From positions 1-64,000 of the forward strand of contig NZ_JBHMIM010000031.1 of assembly GCF_048060115.1 (NCBI RefSeq): a DNA stretch of 64,000 bases, read 5' to 3'. Both the position numbers and the translations under genes were made by a program. Below are positions 31,644-40,123 of this stretch, in pieces. Source of the DNA: Micromonospora_E sp048060115. Its GTDB lineage: Bacteria > Actinomycetota > Actinomycetes > Mycobacteriales > Micromonosporaceae. Under the pieces are notes generated by a model, which saw only the letters and a list, made by a program, of their open reading frames with translations, had not been told where the DNA came from and searched no databases. Within the stretch, counting starts at the first letter, position 1, and every line of letters begins with the position of its first letter.

Positions 31644-32621
31644 TCAGTCGACGACCCAGCCGTGGATCAGGTAGGCGGCGATCGACGCCGGCGGTGCCAG
31701 CCGGACCACGAAGCCGTCGCCGGAGTCGACCCGCTCACCGGCGAGGATCGCCGACACCTCGGCCCGGCTGAACCAACGTGCCCGGACGATCTCCTCCGGG
31801 TCCGGCCGAATCGGCTGCTCCGGGTCGACGTACGCCAGATAGCCCAACATCAGGGTGCCGGGGAACGGCCAGGACTGGCTCGCGACGTAGGTCGACCGGG
31901 ACAGGGTCATCCCCACCTCCTCGGCCACCTCCCGGGCGAGGGCCGCCTCCGCCGACTCGCCCGGCTCCACGAACCCGGCCAGGCAGGAGTAGAGCCGGTG
32001 TTGCCCGTCGCCGCGGCGCGCGTGGTGGTTGGCCAGCAGGCAGCGGCCGGCCGGCCCGGCCACACCGTCGGTCAGCAGCGCGATCACCGCCGGATCGGTA
32101 CGCGGCCAGTTGCGCGCCCCATCGCTGTCCACCCGGGACCACCCGCCGTCGACAGCCCGGGTCGCCAGCCCGGTCGACGCCGCGTACGGATGTCGGGCAT
32201 GCCAGCCGACCAGGGCCGCCGCCGTGGTGAACAGCCCGGCGTCGCGGTCGCCGAGCAGGTGTCCGACGTCGCGGACGGTCACCAGCCGGGCGGCATCCGG
32301 TACGGCGGCACCCAGCGCGGCGTCGACCGCGAAGATCGGGGTGCCGTCGTCATCCGTACCGAGAAAGATCCGATCCTCGACCGCGACGGCCGGTGCCTGC
32401 TCCGGGCCGACCAACACCAGTCCCAGCCCAGCGCCGGTGCCGTCGTCACGGACGAACGCCCGCCCGCCGGCCGCCGAGTCGACCACCAGCACCCGCGACC
32501 GGTCCCACGCCCGCGCCAACCACCGCGGATCGGTACGGTGCCGCGCCGCCCGGTCCACCGACGCGCGCGCCAACGGCGGCGGCCCGACGTCACCGACGGT
32601 GACCTCCGATCCGCTGTTCAC
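31644..32621 (-). CDS. nudC: NADH pyrophosphatase (NAD-capped RNA decapping type), zinc site lost
   Basis: 325 aa Nudix hydrolase of the NudC family, which cleaves NAD(H) to NMN(H) and AMP. The Nudix box GFVEPGESAEAALAREVAEEVG (about 216-237, given here only as a landmark) has all catalytic glutamates. The NudC signature SQSWPFP (249-255) deviates from SQPWPFP at one position. The usual four-cysteine zinc ribbon is absent: the corresponding segment WHARHPYAASTGLA carries no Cys pair. It resembles Rv3199c of M. tuberculosis in position and type. GTG start at 32621 overlaps the stop of the M16 gene (GTGA), so it is translationally coupled to it. Confidence 0.92.
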   Translation of the reverse strand: MNSGSEVTVGDVGPPPLARASVDRAARHRTDPRWLARAWDRSRVLVVDSAAGGRAFVRDDGTGAGLGLVLVGPEQAPAVAVEDRIFLGTDDDGTPIFAVDAALGAAVPDAARLVTVRDVGHLLGDRDAGLFTTAAALVGWHARHPYAASTGLATRAVDGGWSRVDSDGARNWPRTDPAVIALLTDGVAGPAGRCLLANHHARRGDGQHRLYSCLAGFVEPGESAEAALAREVAEEVGMTLSRSTYVASQSWPFPGTLMLGYLAYVDPEQPIRPDPEEIVRARWFSRAEVSAILAGERVDSGDGFVVRLAPPASIAAYLIHGWVVD

Positions 32622-33976
32622 CCGACCGCGCCGGGTGCGGCGACCTCGGTCAGCGCGGCGACCGGGCCGCCGATGCGGGCCACGTCCCCGAGTACCACGC
32701 CCAGCGCACCCGCCGGAGCCAGATACCGGGTGGCCGCGGTGGCGACCTCGTCGACGGTCACCGAGGCCAGCCGGGCGGTGTGCTCGGCGAGAAACTCCAA
32801 CGGCAGGTCGAACCCGGCGTAGGTGCTGGCCAGGCCGGCCAGCCCGGCCTGCGTCGACATGCCCAGCTGCAGACTGCCGACCGCGTACTGCCGGGCCTGT
32901 TCCAGCTCGTCGGCACCGGGCGGCAGCACCGCCAGCCGACCCAGCTCGTGCAGCGTCTCCAGCAGGGCCGGCGCGGTCACCTCGGTGGCCACGTCGGCGG
33001 CGAGCATCAGCACCGACCCGGCGACCGAATGCTCGACCATCGAATACGGCCCGTAGCTGTAGCCCTTGTCCTCCCGGATGTTCTCCACCCAGCGCGACGA
33101 GAAGTAGCCGCCGAACACCATGTTCGCCAGCTGCAGCGCCGCGTGGTCCGGGTGCCGCCGGTCCACCGCCGGCAACGCGATCCGGATCGACGACTGCACC
33201 GATCCCGGCCGGTCGACCAGCAGCAGCGGTGCGGGCCGGGGATCGGGAGCGGGCGCGAGCCGCAACTGCCGCCCGGCGCTGGTCCAGCCGGCCAACGCCG
33301 CCTCGGCGGTGTCCAGGGCACGCTTGGGCGCGACGTCGCCGACCAGCACCAGGTGGGCCCCGGCCGGCCGCACCCGGTCGGCGTGCAGGGCGCGCAGCCC
33401 GGCGGGGCGCACCGCACGAACCTGGTCCGCCCCGGGCGTCGATTCGGCGTACGGATGCCGACCGTACAGCCGCCGGGCCAACGCCGTGCGGGCGAGGAAC
33501 GCCGGCTGACTCAACGCCACCTGGATCCGGTCGGCGAGCCGGTCGCGCTCGATGGCCACCTCACCGGCGGGGTACGACGCGCCGGTGAGCACCTCACCGA
33601 GCAGCTCCAGCATCCGTTTCAGCCCGGTGACCAGGCCGGCGCCGGCGACCAGCAGCCGGTCGGCGTCGAGCCCGGCGGACAGTCCACCGCCGACCGCCTG
33701 CACCTCGGCGGCCAGTTCGACGCCGGAGCGCTCGGCGGTGCCGGAGAACAGGGTCTGGGACAGCACCGTCGCCCGGGCCAGCGGCGCGCGGGCGAACGGC
33801 ACCCAGAGCCGGATCTCGACCAGCGGCACCGACGGGCGACGGATCGCGATCACCCGCAGCCCGTTGTCGAGAGTCCGCTCGGCGACCGTGGGCAACGGCG
33901 GTGTGCGGGTCGGCCCCAACGGTGGCAGCGGCCGCCGGACCCGGGTCGGCGGCTGCTCGGCCGTGTCGCTGCTCAC
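32618..33976 (-). CDS. M16-family peptidase, non-catalytic subunit
   Basis: 452 aa insulinase-fold protein lacking the HxxEH zinc motif at the expected place (LVEIRLWVPFARAPL instead). It retains an M16 C-terminal half with PLLLVDRPGSVQSSIRIALP and YFSSRWVENIREDKGYSYGPYS, the Arg-Tyr-type substrate-binding region. It pairs with the catalytic subunit encoded immediately upstream (GTGA overlap at 33973-33976), the usual alpha/beta arrangement in which two subunits form a closed chamber for peptide degradation. Downstream it overlaps nudC. Confidence 0.92.
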   Translation of the reverse strand: MSSDTAEQPPTRVRRPLPPLGPTRTPPLPTVAERTLDNGLRVIAIRRPSVPLVEIRLWVPFARAPLARATVLSQTLFSGTAERSGVELAAEVQAVGGGLSAGLDADRLLVAGAGLVTGLKRMLELLGEVLTGASYPAGEVAIERDRLADRIQVALSQPAFLARTALARRLYGRHPYAESTPGADQVRAVRPAGLRALHADRVRPAGAHLVLVGDVAPKRALDTAEAALAGWTSAGRQLRLAPAPDPRPAPLLLVDRPGSVQSSIRIALPAVDRRHPDHAALQLANMVFGGYFSSRWVENIREDKGYSYGPYSMVEHSVAGSVLMLAADVATEVTAPALLETLHELGRLAVLPPGADELEQARQYAVGSLQLGMSTQAGLAGLASTYAGFDLPLEFLAEHTARLASVTVDEVATAATRYLAPAGALGVVLGDVARIGGPVAALTEVAAPGAVG

Positions 33977-35280
33977 TCGACGCCTCCGGGGACGACCTCG
34001 ATCGCGGCCCGCCGCTGCGGTCGCAGCGCGGCGGCGGCCTGGCGGACCTGCTCCTCGGTGACCGTGCCGAGCAGCCGGGGCAACTCGTTGATCAACTCTG
34101 GTGCGCCGCGCTGCTGCTCCAGCACCGCCATCCGCAGCCCCCGGCCGAGCACACCGTCGGTGTCGCGCAGCAGATGGGTCGCCATCCGGGCCTGCACCCG
34201 GGCGAGCTCGCCCCGGACGAACCCGTCGGTCGCCAACCGGTCGACCTCCTCGTCCACGGCGGTGAGCACCTTGTCGACGTCGCCACCGGGCGGCAGATGC
34301 GCCTGCAGCACCAACGCCGACGGGTCCCGCACGTCGAACGGCTCCCCCTCGAAGCTGAGATAGCCACCGATGCTGGTCACCGACCGGTCACCGCGGACCA
34401 GTCGATCAACCAGCCGGGCCGCGTCGCCGTCGGTCAGCACCTCGGCGAGTACCACGTACGGCAGGTAGGCGTCGAGGTCGGTGATCGGATCCGGCACCCG
34501 CCAGGCGGCGGCGACCGCAGGCAGCGGTGCGAGCGGGTCGGCATAGGACTGCCGGCGCTCGGCGGTCAGGTCCGGCTCGGCGAAGCTCGGTCGGGTCGGC
34601 GCCGGCCGGGTCGGCACGTCACCGAAGTGCCGCTCGACGAGCTCGGTCGCGGCGGCCACGTCGAAGTCCCCGGCGACGGCGAGCACCGCGTTTCCGCAGG
34701 CGTAGTAGCGGGTGAAGAACTCGGCCGACTCGCCGACCGTGGCGCTGTCCAGATCGACGAAGGACCCGTACCCGTCGTGTGCGTTGGGGAAGGTGTCGAA
34801 CATCACCGGCGGCAGATGCAGCCAGGGAAACCCGCCGTACGGCCGGTTCAGCACGTTGACCCGGATCTCCTCCTTGACCACGTCGACCTGGTTGCGCAGG
34901 TTCTCCTCGGTCAGCTGCGGACCGCGCATCCGGTCGGCCTCCAGGAACAGCGCCCGTTCCAGCGCGTTGCTCGGCAGCACCTCGTAGTAGTCGGTGTAGT
35001 CCAGATGGGTGCTGCCGTTGAACGTCCCGCCGGAGCCCTGCACGTGGCGGAAGTGCGCCAGCTTCGGCAGATTCTCCGAACCCTGGAACATCAGGTGTTC
35101 GAACAGGTGCGCGAAACCGGTTCGGCCCGGTGGCTCGGAACGGATCCCGACGTCGTAGACGACCGCCACGCCGACCACCGGCGCGCTGCGGTCGGGCGCG
35201 AGGACCACCCGCAGGCCGTTGGCGAGAGTGAACCGCTCCACCGGGTACGCGGTCGCCGGAATCCGTACTGTTCGCGCCAC
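33973..35280 (-). CDS. M16-family zinc peptidase, catalytic subunit
   Basis: 435 aa. The inverted zinc motif HLFEH (His58, Glu61, His62) lies in GRTGFAHLFEHLMFQGS; the distal glutamate is expected in the helix near VVKEEIRVNVLN. It degrades oligopeptides in the cytoplasm or, in some bacteria, outside it; no signal peptide is seen here. GTG start at 35280. First gene of a coupled operon: M16 catalytic, M16 non-catalytic, nudC. Confidence 0.94.
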   Translation of the reverse strand: MARTVRIPATAYPVERFTLANGLRVVLAPDRSAPVVGVAVVYDVGIRSEPPGRTGFAHLFEHLMFQGSENLPKLAHFRHVQGSGGTFNGSTHLDYTDYYEVLPSNALERALFLEADRMRGPQLTEENLRNQVDVVKEEIRVNVLNRPYGGFPWLHLPPVMFDTFPNAHDGYGSFVDLDSATVGESAEFFTRYYACGNAVLAVAGDFDVAAATELVERHFGDVPTRPAPTRPSFAEPDLTAERRQSYADPLAPLPAVAAAWRVPDPITDLDAYLPYVVLAEVLTDGDAARLVDRLVRGDRSVTSIGGYLSFEGEPFDVRDPSALVLQAHLPPGGDVDKVLTAVDEEVDRLATDGFVRGELARVQARMATHLLRDTDGVLGRGLRMAVLEQQRGAPELINELPRLLGTVTEEQVRQAAAALRPQRRAAIEVVPGGVE

Positions 35281-35326
35281 GGACCGACCCTAACCTGTCG
35301 ACGCCCCGCCCCGGAGTGGCGCCGGA

Positions 35327-36253
35327 TCATTCGACGCGAACCGATGCGTACAGATCCTCGACCACCCAGTCGAGTTGACGGTGGGTGCCCGGGATGGAGA
35401 CGAACAGCACCGCGGCGGTGGGCCGACCGACGTCGATGCAGGCCACCGCCACCAGCTCGTCGGTGGCCTGCAGGCCGGGCTGGGTGAAGTACAGCCGAAA
35501 CACGGTCAGCCAGGCCGGGCGACCACCGAGGGTGGTGCGCTCGTCGCGGATCGAATCCATCCGGTTGGGCTGCGGGTAGTACTCGGCCCGCACGTCTGCG
35601 GCCACCTGCCGGCCCACGCATTCCAGGTCGAGAGTGAGCGCGTCGTTCTCGGCGAACGGCACGGCTGCCGACAGGATCGAGGCGTGGTAGTCGCTGAACC
35701 CGTTGTAGCGCTCCTCGGTGACGAAATGCTGGCCCATCTTGTACGGCACCCGCAGTGATCCGGCGTTCCACACCACCCGCCACGGCTGCCACGGTTCGTC
35801 GTACCGACGGTAGGAGATGCCGGCGTCCGGGTCGATGGTGCGCGGCGGGTCCGACGCCGACGGGTCCGGAGCCGGGGTGGCCGGCGGAGCCGGGGTCGGC
35901 GGCGGCGTCTCCTCGACCGGCGCGCCGGTCGGTCCGGGGCACAGTTGGGCCAGCGGAGGCCGCACATCCGGCGGCGGTGCCGGGGTCCGCAGCGGACCCA
36001 CGTTGCCCGACAGCGCCAACGCCAGCACGATCACCAGCCCGGCGGCGAGGATCAACCCGGCGGCACCGCCGAACCACCACAGCAGGGCGGAGCCGCGCCC
36101 GCCGGGCGGCGGCACCGGCGGGACGTCCGATCCCGGTGCCGGGACGCCACCTGATGGCGAATGGTACGGCGTACTGGTCCGGGTGACCGTGCCGGCGGCC
36201 CAGTCCACGGCGGCCCCGGACGGTGGCCGGGCGGGTGGCGGCGTGGCAGACAT
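35327..36253 (-). CDS. Hypothetical single-pass membrane protein with Pro-rich linkers
   Basis: 308 aa. A Pro/Gly-rich cytoplasmic N-terminus (about 1-55) is followed by one transmembrane helix (about 56-82, GGAAGLILAAGLVIVLALAL). A Pro/Ala linker follows, then a folded extracytoplasmic domain (about 140-308) with GISYRRYDEPWQPWRV and LDLECVGRQVAADVRAEYY. The layout matches a common actinobacterial class of anchored proteins of unknown role. ATG 36253. It is transcribed toward the M16 operon but separated from it by 46 bp, so it may be cotranscribed. Confidence 0.8.
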   Translation of the reverse strand: MSATPPPARPPSGAAVDWAAGTVTRTSTPYHSPSGGVPAPGSDVPPVPPPGGRGSALLWWFGGAAGLILAAGLVIVLALALSGNVGPLRTPAPPPDVRPPLAQLCPGPTGAPVEETPPPTPAPPATPAPDPSASDPPRTIDPDAGISYRRYDEPWQPWRVVWNAGSLRVPYKMGQHFVTEERYNGFSDYHASILSAAVPFAENDALTLDLECVGRQVAADVRAEYYPQPNRMDSIRDERTTLGGRPAWLTVFRLYFTQPGLQATDELVAVACIDVGRPTAAVLFVSIPGTHRQLDWVVEDLYASVRVE

Positions 36254-36322
36254 CTCCGTTAGTGAAGCACCTCTCGGCGAGGAAACCGGCAGCGCCCCGC
36301 ATCAGCCCGGGTGTGCCGTGGG

Positions 36323-36523
36323 TCAGCCCGCGTCCGGCGCGCCGTGATCGGCGGCGACCCTGGCCGGCTCGGGCGCGTGCAGCTCGACCACGCCAGGGGC
36401 GGTGGTGGCGATCGGGCCGGCGTACCAGGGGGTGACGACGGTGACCAGCGCCAGCAGCACACCGACCAGCGCGACCCCGACGACGAACAGGATCTCCCGT
36501 GTCGCGCTGGTGTCGGTGACCAT
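36323..36523 (-). CDS. Small single-helix membrane protein (66 aa)
   Basis: Starts MVTDTSATREILFVVGVAL at ATG 36523 with GGAGG nine bases upstream. One transmembrane helix (about residues 9-33) is followed by a short Pro/Ala tail. Unrecognised function. It precedes the 308-aa membrane protein by 69 bp on the same strand. Confidence 0.7.
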   Translation of the reverse strand: MVTDTSATREILFVVGVALVGVLLALVTVVTPWYAGPIATTAPGVVELHAPEPARVAADHGAPDAG

Positions 36524-36845
36524 GCCCACCACACCTCCCTGCCGGTCGCGACCGAAGCCCCGTACCCGGACGCCACCGACAGGATCCCGACAACGGACGT
36601 GGCGTGCAGTCAGCCATCGGACCAAAAGCGTGAATGTCTCGCGGATCCGACCGACCGGACGACGATGCCCTTCATCCGGCCGGCTCGATCAATTGGCGAT
36701 CCCGCCGATCCGGCTCAGCCACTCGGCCGAGCCCCGCGACGCGTCAACTCGAGTCCGGTGGGGTACGAGTCCGGGAAATGGCCACCGGTACCGTCGGCGA
36801 ACCCGCCGAAAACGGTGCGGCCGGACACACCACGAGGAGACGCCC
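36524..36845. other. Intergenic region between divergent genes
   Basis: 322 bp between the minus-strand small membrane protein and the plus-strand GH15 gene. It must hold promoters for both, but I see no clear -35/-10 pair or operator. GAGGAG (36834-36839) is the GH15 ribosome binding site. No supportable gene. Confidence 0.5.
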
Positions 36846-38699
36846 GTGACGGACCAGCTGGCGGAGATCGCGGCCCGTCCACTACCCAAGTCGACCGACG
36901 GCTACCCGGACATCGCCGACCATGGACTGATCGGCGACGGCCAGACCGCCGCCCTGGTCGGCGTGGATGCCACCGTACGGTGGCTCTGCCTGCCCCGGTT
37001 CGACGGCCCGGCGCTGTTCGCCGCGCTGCTCGACACCGACCGCGGCGGAGCCTGGACGCTGCGGCCGGCCGGGCTGCGCGGTGTCCGGCAGGAGTACCTG
37101 CCGGACACCGCGGTGCTGCGTACCGAACTGCACACCGCCACCGGGCGGCTGGAGGTCCGCGACGCGCTACTGGTCAGCGGCGACGACCTGCACGGATCGC
37201 CCGAACTCGGTCCCCACTGCGGCGAACTCGCCCGGCTGGTGACCGTCACCGACGGCGAGGTCGACCTGGCGATCGGTCTGACCGGCCGGGGCGGGCTGCG
37301 CCCGAACGCCGGTGCCGAGGAGATCCGCATCGACTTTCCCGCCGGCGACGGGACACAACTTCGGCTCACCGCCAGCCGGCCCGTCCCGGGGCTGGACCGG
37401 CTCGCCGGCCGGATCCGGTTGACCGCCGGTGAACGGCTCGGACTGGTGTTGCGCTGGGCCGACGGGCCGACCCGCAACCGCGACGCGGATCAGGTCAGCG
37501 CCGCGCTGGAGCGGACCGCCGCCGCCTGGCGCCGGTGGAGCCAGCAGATCAACTTCACCGGTCCGCAGACGGACCTGGTCCGGCGCAGCGCCATCACGCT
37601 CAAACTCTGTGACGACCACGACAGCGGCGCGGTGGTCGCCGCCCCGACGTCGTCGCTGCCCGAGGCGATCGGTGGGCAGCGCAACTGGGACTACCGGTTC
37701 ACCTGGGTACGCGACGCCGCGTACACGGTCTACGCGCTGCGCCGGGTCGGCCTGACCACCGAGGCGGACTCGTTCCTGTCCTGGGTGCTGCAGGCCTGCA
37801 CCAGGGACGGGCGGCCACATGTGCTCTACACCCTCGACGGCACCCGGCCGGCGGCGGAACGGATCGACCCCGACCTGGCCGGCTATCGCGGGTCGCGCCC
37901 GGTGCGCTGGGGCAACGCGGCGGCCGACCAGATCCAACACGACGTGTACGGCGAAATCCTCGACTGTGCCTGGCAATGGGCCCGGACCGGCCGACGGATC
38001 GACGAGCAGCGGTGGACGAGGCTGACCCGGCTGGGTCGCTCGGCACTGGAGAACTGGCGCACCCCCGATCACGGCATCTGGGAGATCCGTCACGCGGGCC
38101 GTCCGTTCACCTACTCGGTGGCGATGTGCCAGGTGGCGGCCGACCGGATGGCCCGGATGGCGACCGCCACCGGGCGACGCGACGAGGTCGGGCCCTGGCG
38201 GCGGGCCGCCAGCGAGATCCGTGACGCGCTGCTCACCGAGGCGTGGGACGACGACGCCGGCCACTTCACCGAGCACCTCGGCCAGCCTGGCACGCTCGAC
38301 GCCAGCCTGCTCGCGCTGCCGCTGCGCCGGGTGGTCGACCCGGCCGACCCGCGGATGGTCGCCACCGTCGACGCGGTGCAGCGCCGCCTCGGCGCCGGTG
38401 GTGACCTGCTCTACCGCTACCTGCCCCACGAGTCACCGGACGGGTTGGCCGGCGACGAGGGTGCCTTCCTGCTCTGCTCCTTCTGGTGGGTGGACAACCT
38501 CGCCGGCAGCGGGCAGCTGGACCGGGCCCACGAGCTGTTCGACCAGCTCTGCTCCCGGGTCAACCACGTAGGGCTGCTACCCGAGCAGATCGACCCCGCG
38601 ACCGGTGCCTTCCTGGGAAACTTCCCGCAGGCGTTCAGCCACATCGGGTTGATCAGCAGCGCGGTCAACCTGGCCCGGTACGGAGGGAAGCGCCCGTGA
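36846..38699 (+). CDS. Glycoside hydrolase family 15 protein (glucoamylase/trehalase type)
   Basis: 617 aa. GH15 (alpha/alpha)6-barrel enzyme acting on alpha-glucosidic bonds; in actinobacteria many members are trehalases. An N-terminal beta-sandwich (DIADHGLIGDGQTAALVG, about 18-35) precedes the barrel, with LPEAIGGQRNWDYRFTWVRD (about 255) and the catalytic region LLPEQIDPATG (about 577). GTG start at 36846 with GAGGAG upstream; longer in-frame readings lack a signal. It lacks a signal peptide, so it is cytoplasmic. It overlaps zwf by four bases, linking glucose release to the pentose-phosphate pathway. Substrate (trehalose or maltodextrin) is not decidable here. Confidence 0.92.
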   Translation: MTDQLAEIAARPLPKSTDGYPDIADHGLIGDGQTAALVGVDATVRWLCLPRFDGPALFAALLDTDRGGAWTLRPAGLRGVRQEYLPDTAVLRTELHTATGRLEVRDALLVSGDDLHGSPELGPHCGELARLVTVTDGEVDLAIGLTGRGGLRPNAGAEEIRIDFPAGDGTQLRLTASRPVPGLDRLAGRIRLTAGERLGLVLRWADGPTRNRDADQVSAALERTAAAWRRWSQQINFTGPQTDLVRRSAITLKLCDDHDSGAVVAAPTSSLPEAIGGQRNWDYRFTWVRDAAYTVYALRRVGLTTEADSFLSWVLQACTRDGRPHVLYTLDGTRPAAERIDPDLAGYRGSRPVRWGNAAADQIQHDVYGEILDCAWQWARTGRRIDEQRWTRLTRLGRSALENWRTPDHGIWEIRHAGRPFTYSVAMCQVAADRMARMATATGRRDEVGPWRRAASEIRDALLTEAWDDDAGHFTEHLGQPGTLDASLLALPLRRVVDPADPRMVATVDAVQRRLGAGGDLLYRYLPHESPDGLAGDEGAFLLCSFWWVDNLAGSGQLDRAHELFDQLCSRVNHVGLLPEQIDPATGAFLGNFPQAFSHIGLISSAVNLARYGGKRP

Positions 38700-40096
38700 C
38701 AGCGAACGTGATCGTGCTCGGCGCCACCGGCGACCTGACCACCCGCTACCTGCTGCCCGGGCTGGCGCAGCTGCGCGAACTCGACCGGCCGGCCAGCGGG
38801 CTACGGATCATCGGGGTAGCCCGCGACGAGATCGACGAACGGACCTTCCGGCAGCAGATCGGTACGGCGCTACGCGAACACGCCCCTTCGGTGGCGGCCA
38901 AGGCCCGCGCCGGGCTGGCCGACACGGCCGGCTACCTGTCCGGCGACGTCACCGACCCGGAGGTGCTGACCGCCGCGCTGCGGGCGGCCCGCACCGGCGA
39001 ACACGCCAGCCAGGGCGACGATCCGGTGGTGGTCTACCTGGCGTTGCCACACGGACTGTTCGAACGGGTCGCAACCGCGTTGGGCCGCTGTGACCTGCCG
39101 CCCGGGATCCGGGTCGTGGTGGAAAAGCCGTTCGGTGAGGACCTGGCCAGCGCCCGCCGGCTCAACACCGTGCTGCATCAGGTGCTGCCGGACGACCGGG
39201 TGTTCCGGGTGGACCACTTCCTGGCCAAGCAGACCGTGCTGAACCTGCTCGGGCTGCGGTTCGCCAACCGGGTGCTGGAGCCGCTGTGGAGCAACACACA
39301 CATCACCGGCATCGACATCGTCTTCGACGAGACGGTCGACGCGCAGGGGCGGGCCAGCTACTACGACCACGCGGGCGCGTTGCGGGACATGGTGCAGAAC
39401 CATCTGCTGCAGCTGTTGACCCTGGTGGCGATGGAGCCGCCGCTGACCATCGACCCGGCCGATCTGGCGGTACGCAAACGCGACGTGCTGCGGGCGGTCC
39501 GCCCGATCCGCGACGCCGACGTGGGCCGCTGCACCGTCCGGGGCCGCTACACCGCTGGCACCGTGCGGGGCCGGCGCGGCGAGCGGACCGTGGCCGGCTA
39601 CGTCGACGGCGTCGGCGTCGACCCGGCACGGGCCACCGAGACGTACGCCGAACTCACCGTATATATCGACAACTGGCGGTGGTCCGGGGTGCCGTTCCGG
39701 TTGCGTACCGGTAAGGCACTGGCCGCCGACCGGCGGGAGATCGTGGTCCGCTTCGCCGACGTGCCACACGCGATCTTCGCCGACCGGGACAGCCGGTGCA
39801 ACGAACTGCGGCTGCAACTCGACCCGGACCGGATGTCGCTACGACTCAACGTCAACGGCATCGGAGACCCGTTCGACCTGGAGCCGGTCGAACTGGTCAC
39901 CGAACTGGCCCGGCAGGCACCCAGCCCGTACGGGCAGCTGCTGCTGGCCATCATCGACGGTGACACCCGACTGTCCGCGCAGGCGCAGGAGGCCGAGGAG
40001 AGCTGGCGGATCATCGAACCGGTCCTGGACGGCTGGGCCGCCGGCCGGTCACCGTTGCTGGACTACCCGGCCGGCAGCGGTGGCCCGACCGGGTAG
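38696..40096 (+). CDS. zwf: Glucose-6-phosphate 1-dehydrogenase
   Basis: 466 aa. It oxidises glucose-6-phosphate to 6-phosphogluconolactone with NADP, the entry to the oxidative pentose-phosphate pathway. The nucleotide loop GATGDLTTRYLLPGL is at about 8-22, VVEKPFGED follows, and the active-site block is VFRVDHFLAKQTVLNLL (Asp-His and Lys conserved). GTG start at 38696 overlaps the GH15 stop (GTGA) and has GGAGGGA upstream. The N-terminal region is shorter than typical Zwf, consistent with an actinobacterial paralogue; a second zwf elsewhere in the genome is likely but cannot be seen. Confidence 0.93.
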   Translation: MTANVIVLGATGDLTTRYLLPGLAQLRELDRPASGLRIIGVARDEIDERTFRQQIGTALREHAPSVAAKARAGLADTAGYLSGDVTDPEVLTAALRAARTGEHASQGDDPVVVYLALPHGLFERVATALGRCDLPPGIRVVVEKPFGEDLASARRLNTVLHQVLPDDRVFRVDHFLAKQTVLNLLGLRFANRVLEPLWSNTHITGIDIVFDETVDAQGRASYYDHAGALRDMVQNHLLQLLTLVAMEPPLTIDPADLAVRKRDVLRAVRPIRDADVGRCTVRGRYTAGTVRGRRGERTVAGYVDGVGVDPARATETYAELTVYIDNWRWSGVPFRLRTGKALAADRREIVVRFADVPHAIFADRDSRCNELRLQLDPDRMSLRLNVNGIGDPFDLEPVELVTELARQAPSPYGQLLLAIIDGDTRLSAQAQEAEESWRIIEPVLDGWAAGRSPLLDYPAGSGGPTG

Positions 40097-40123
40097 TCGA
40101 AAGACGTAGTTGGTGTCGGTTTG

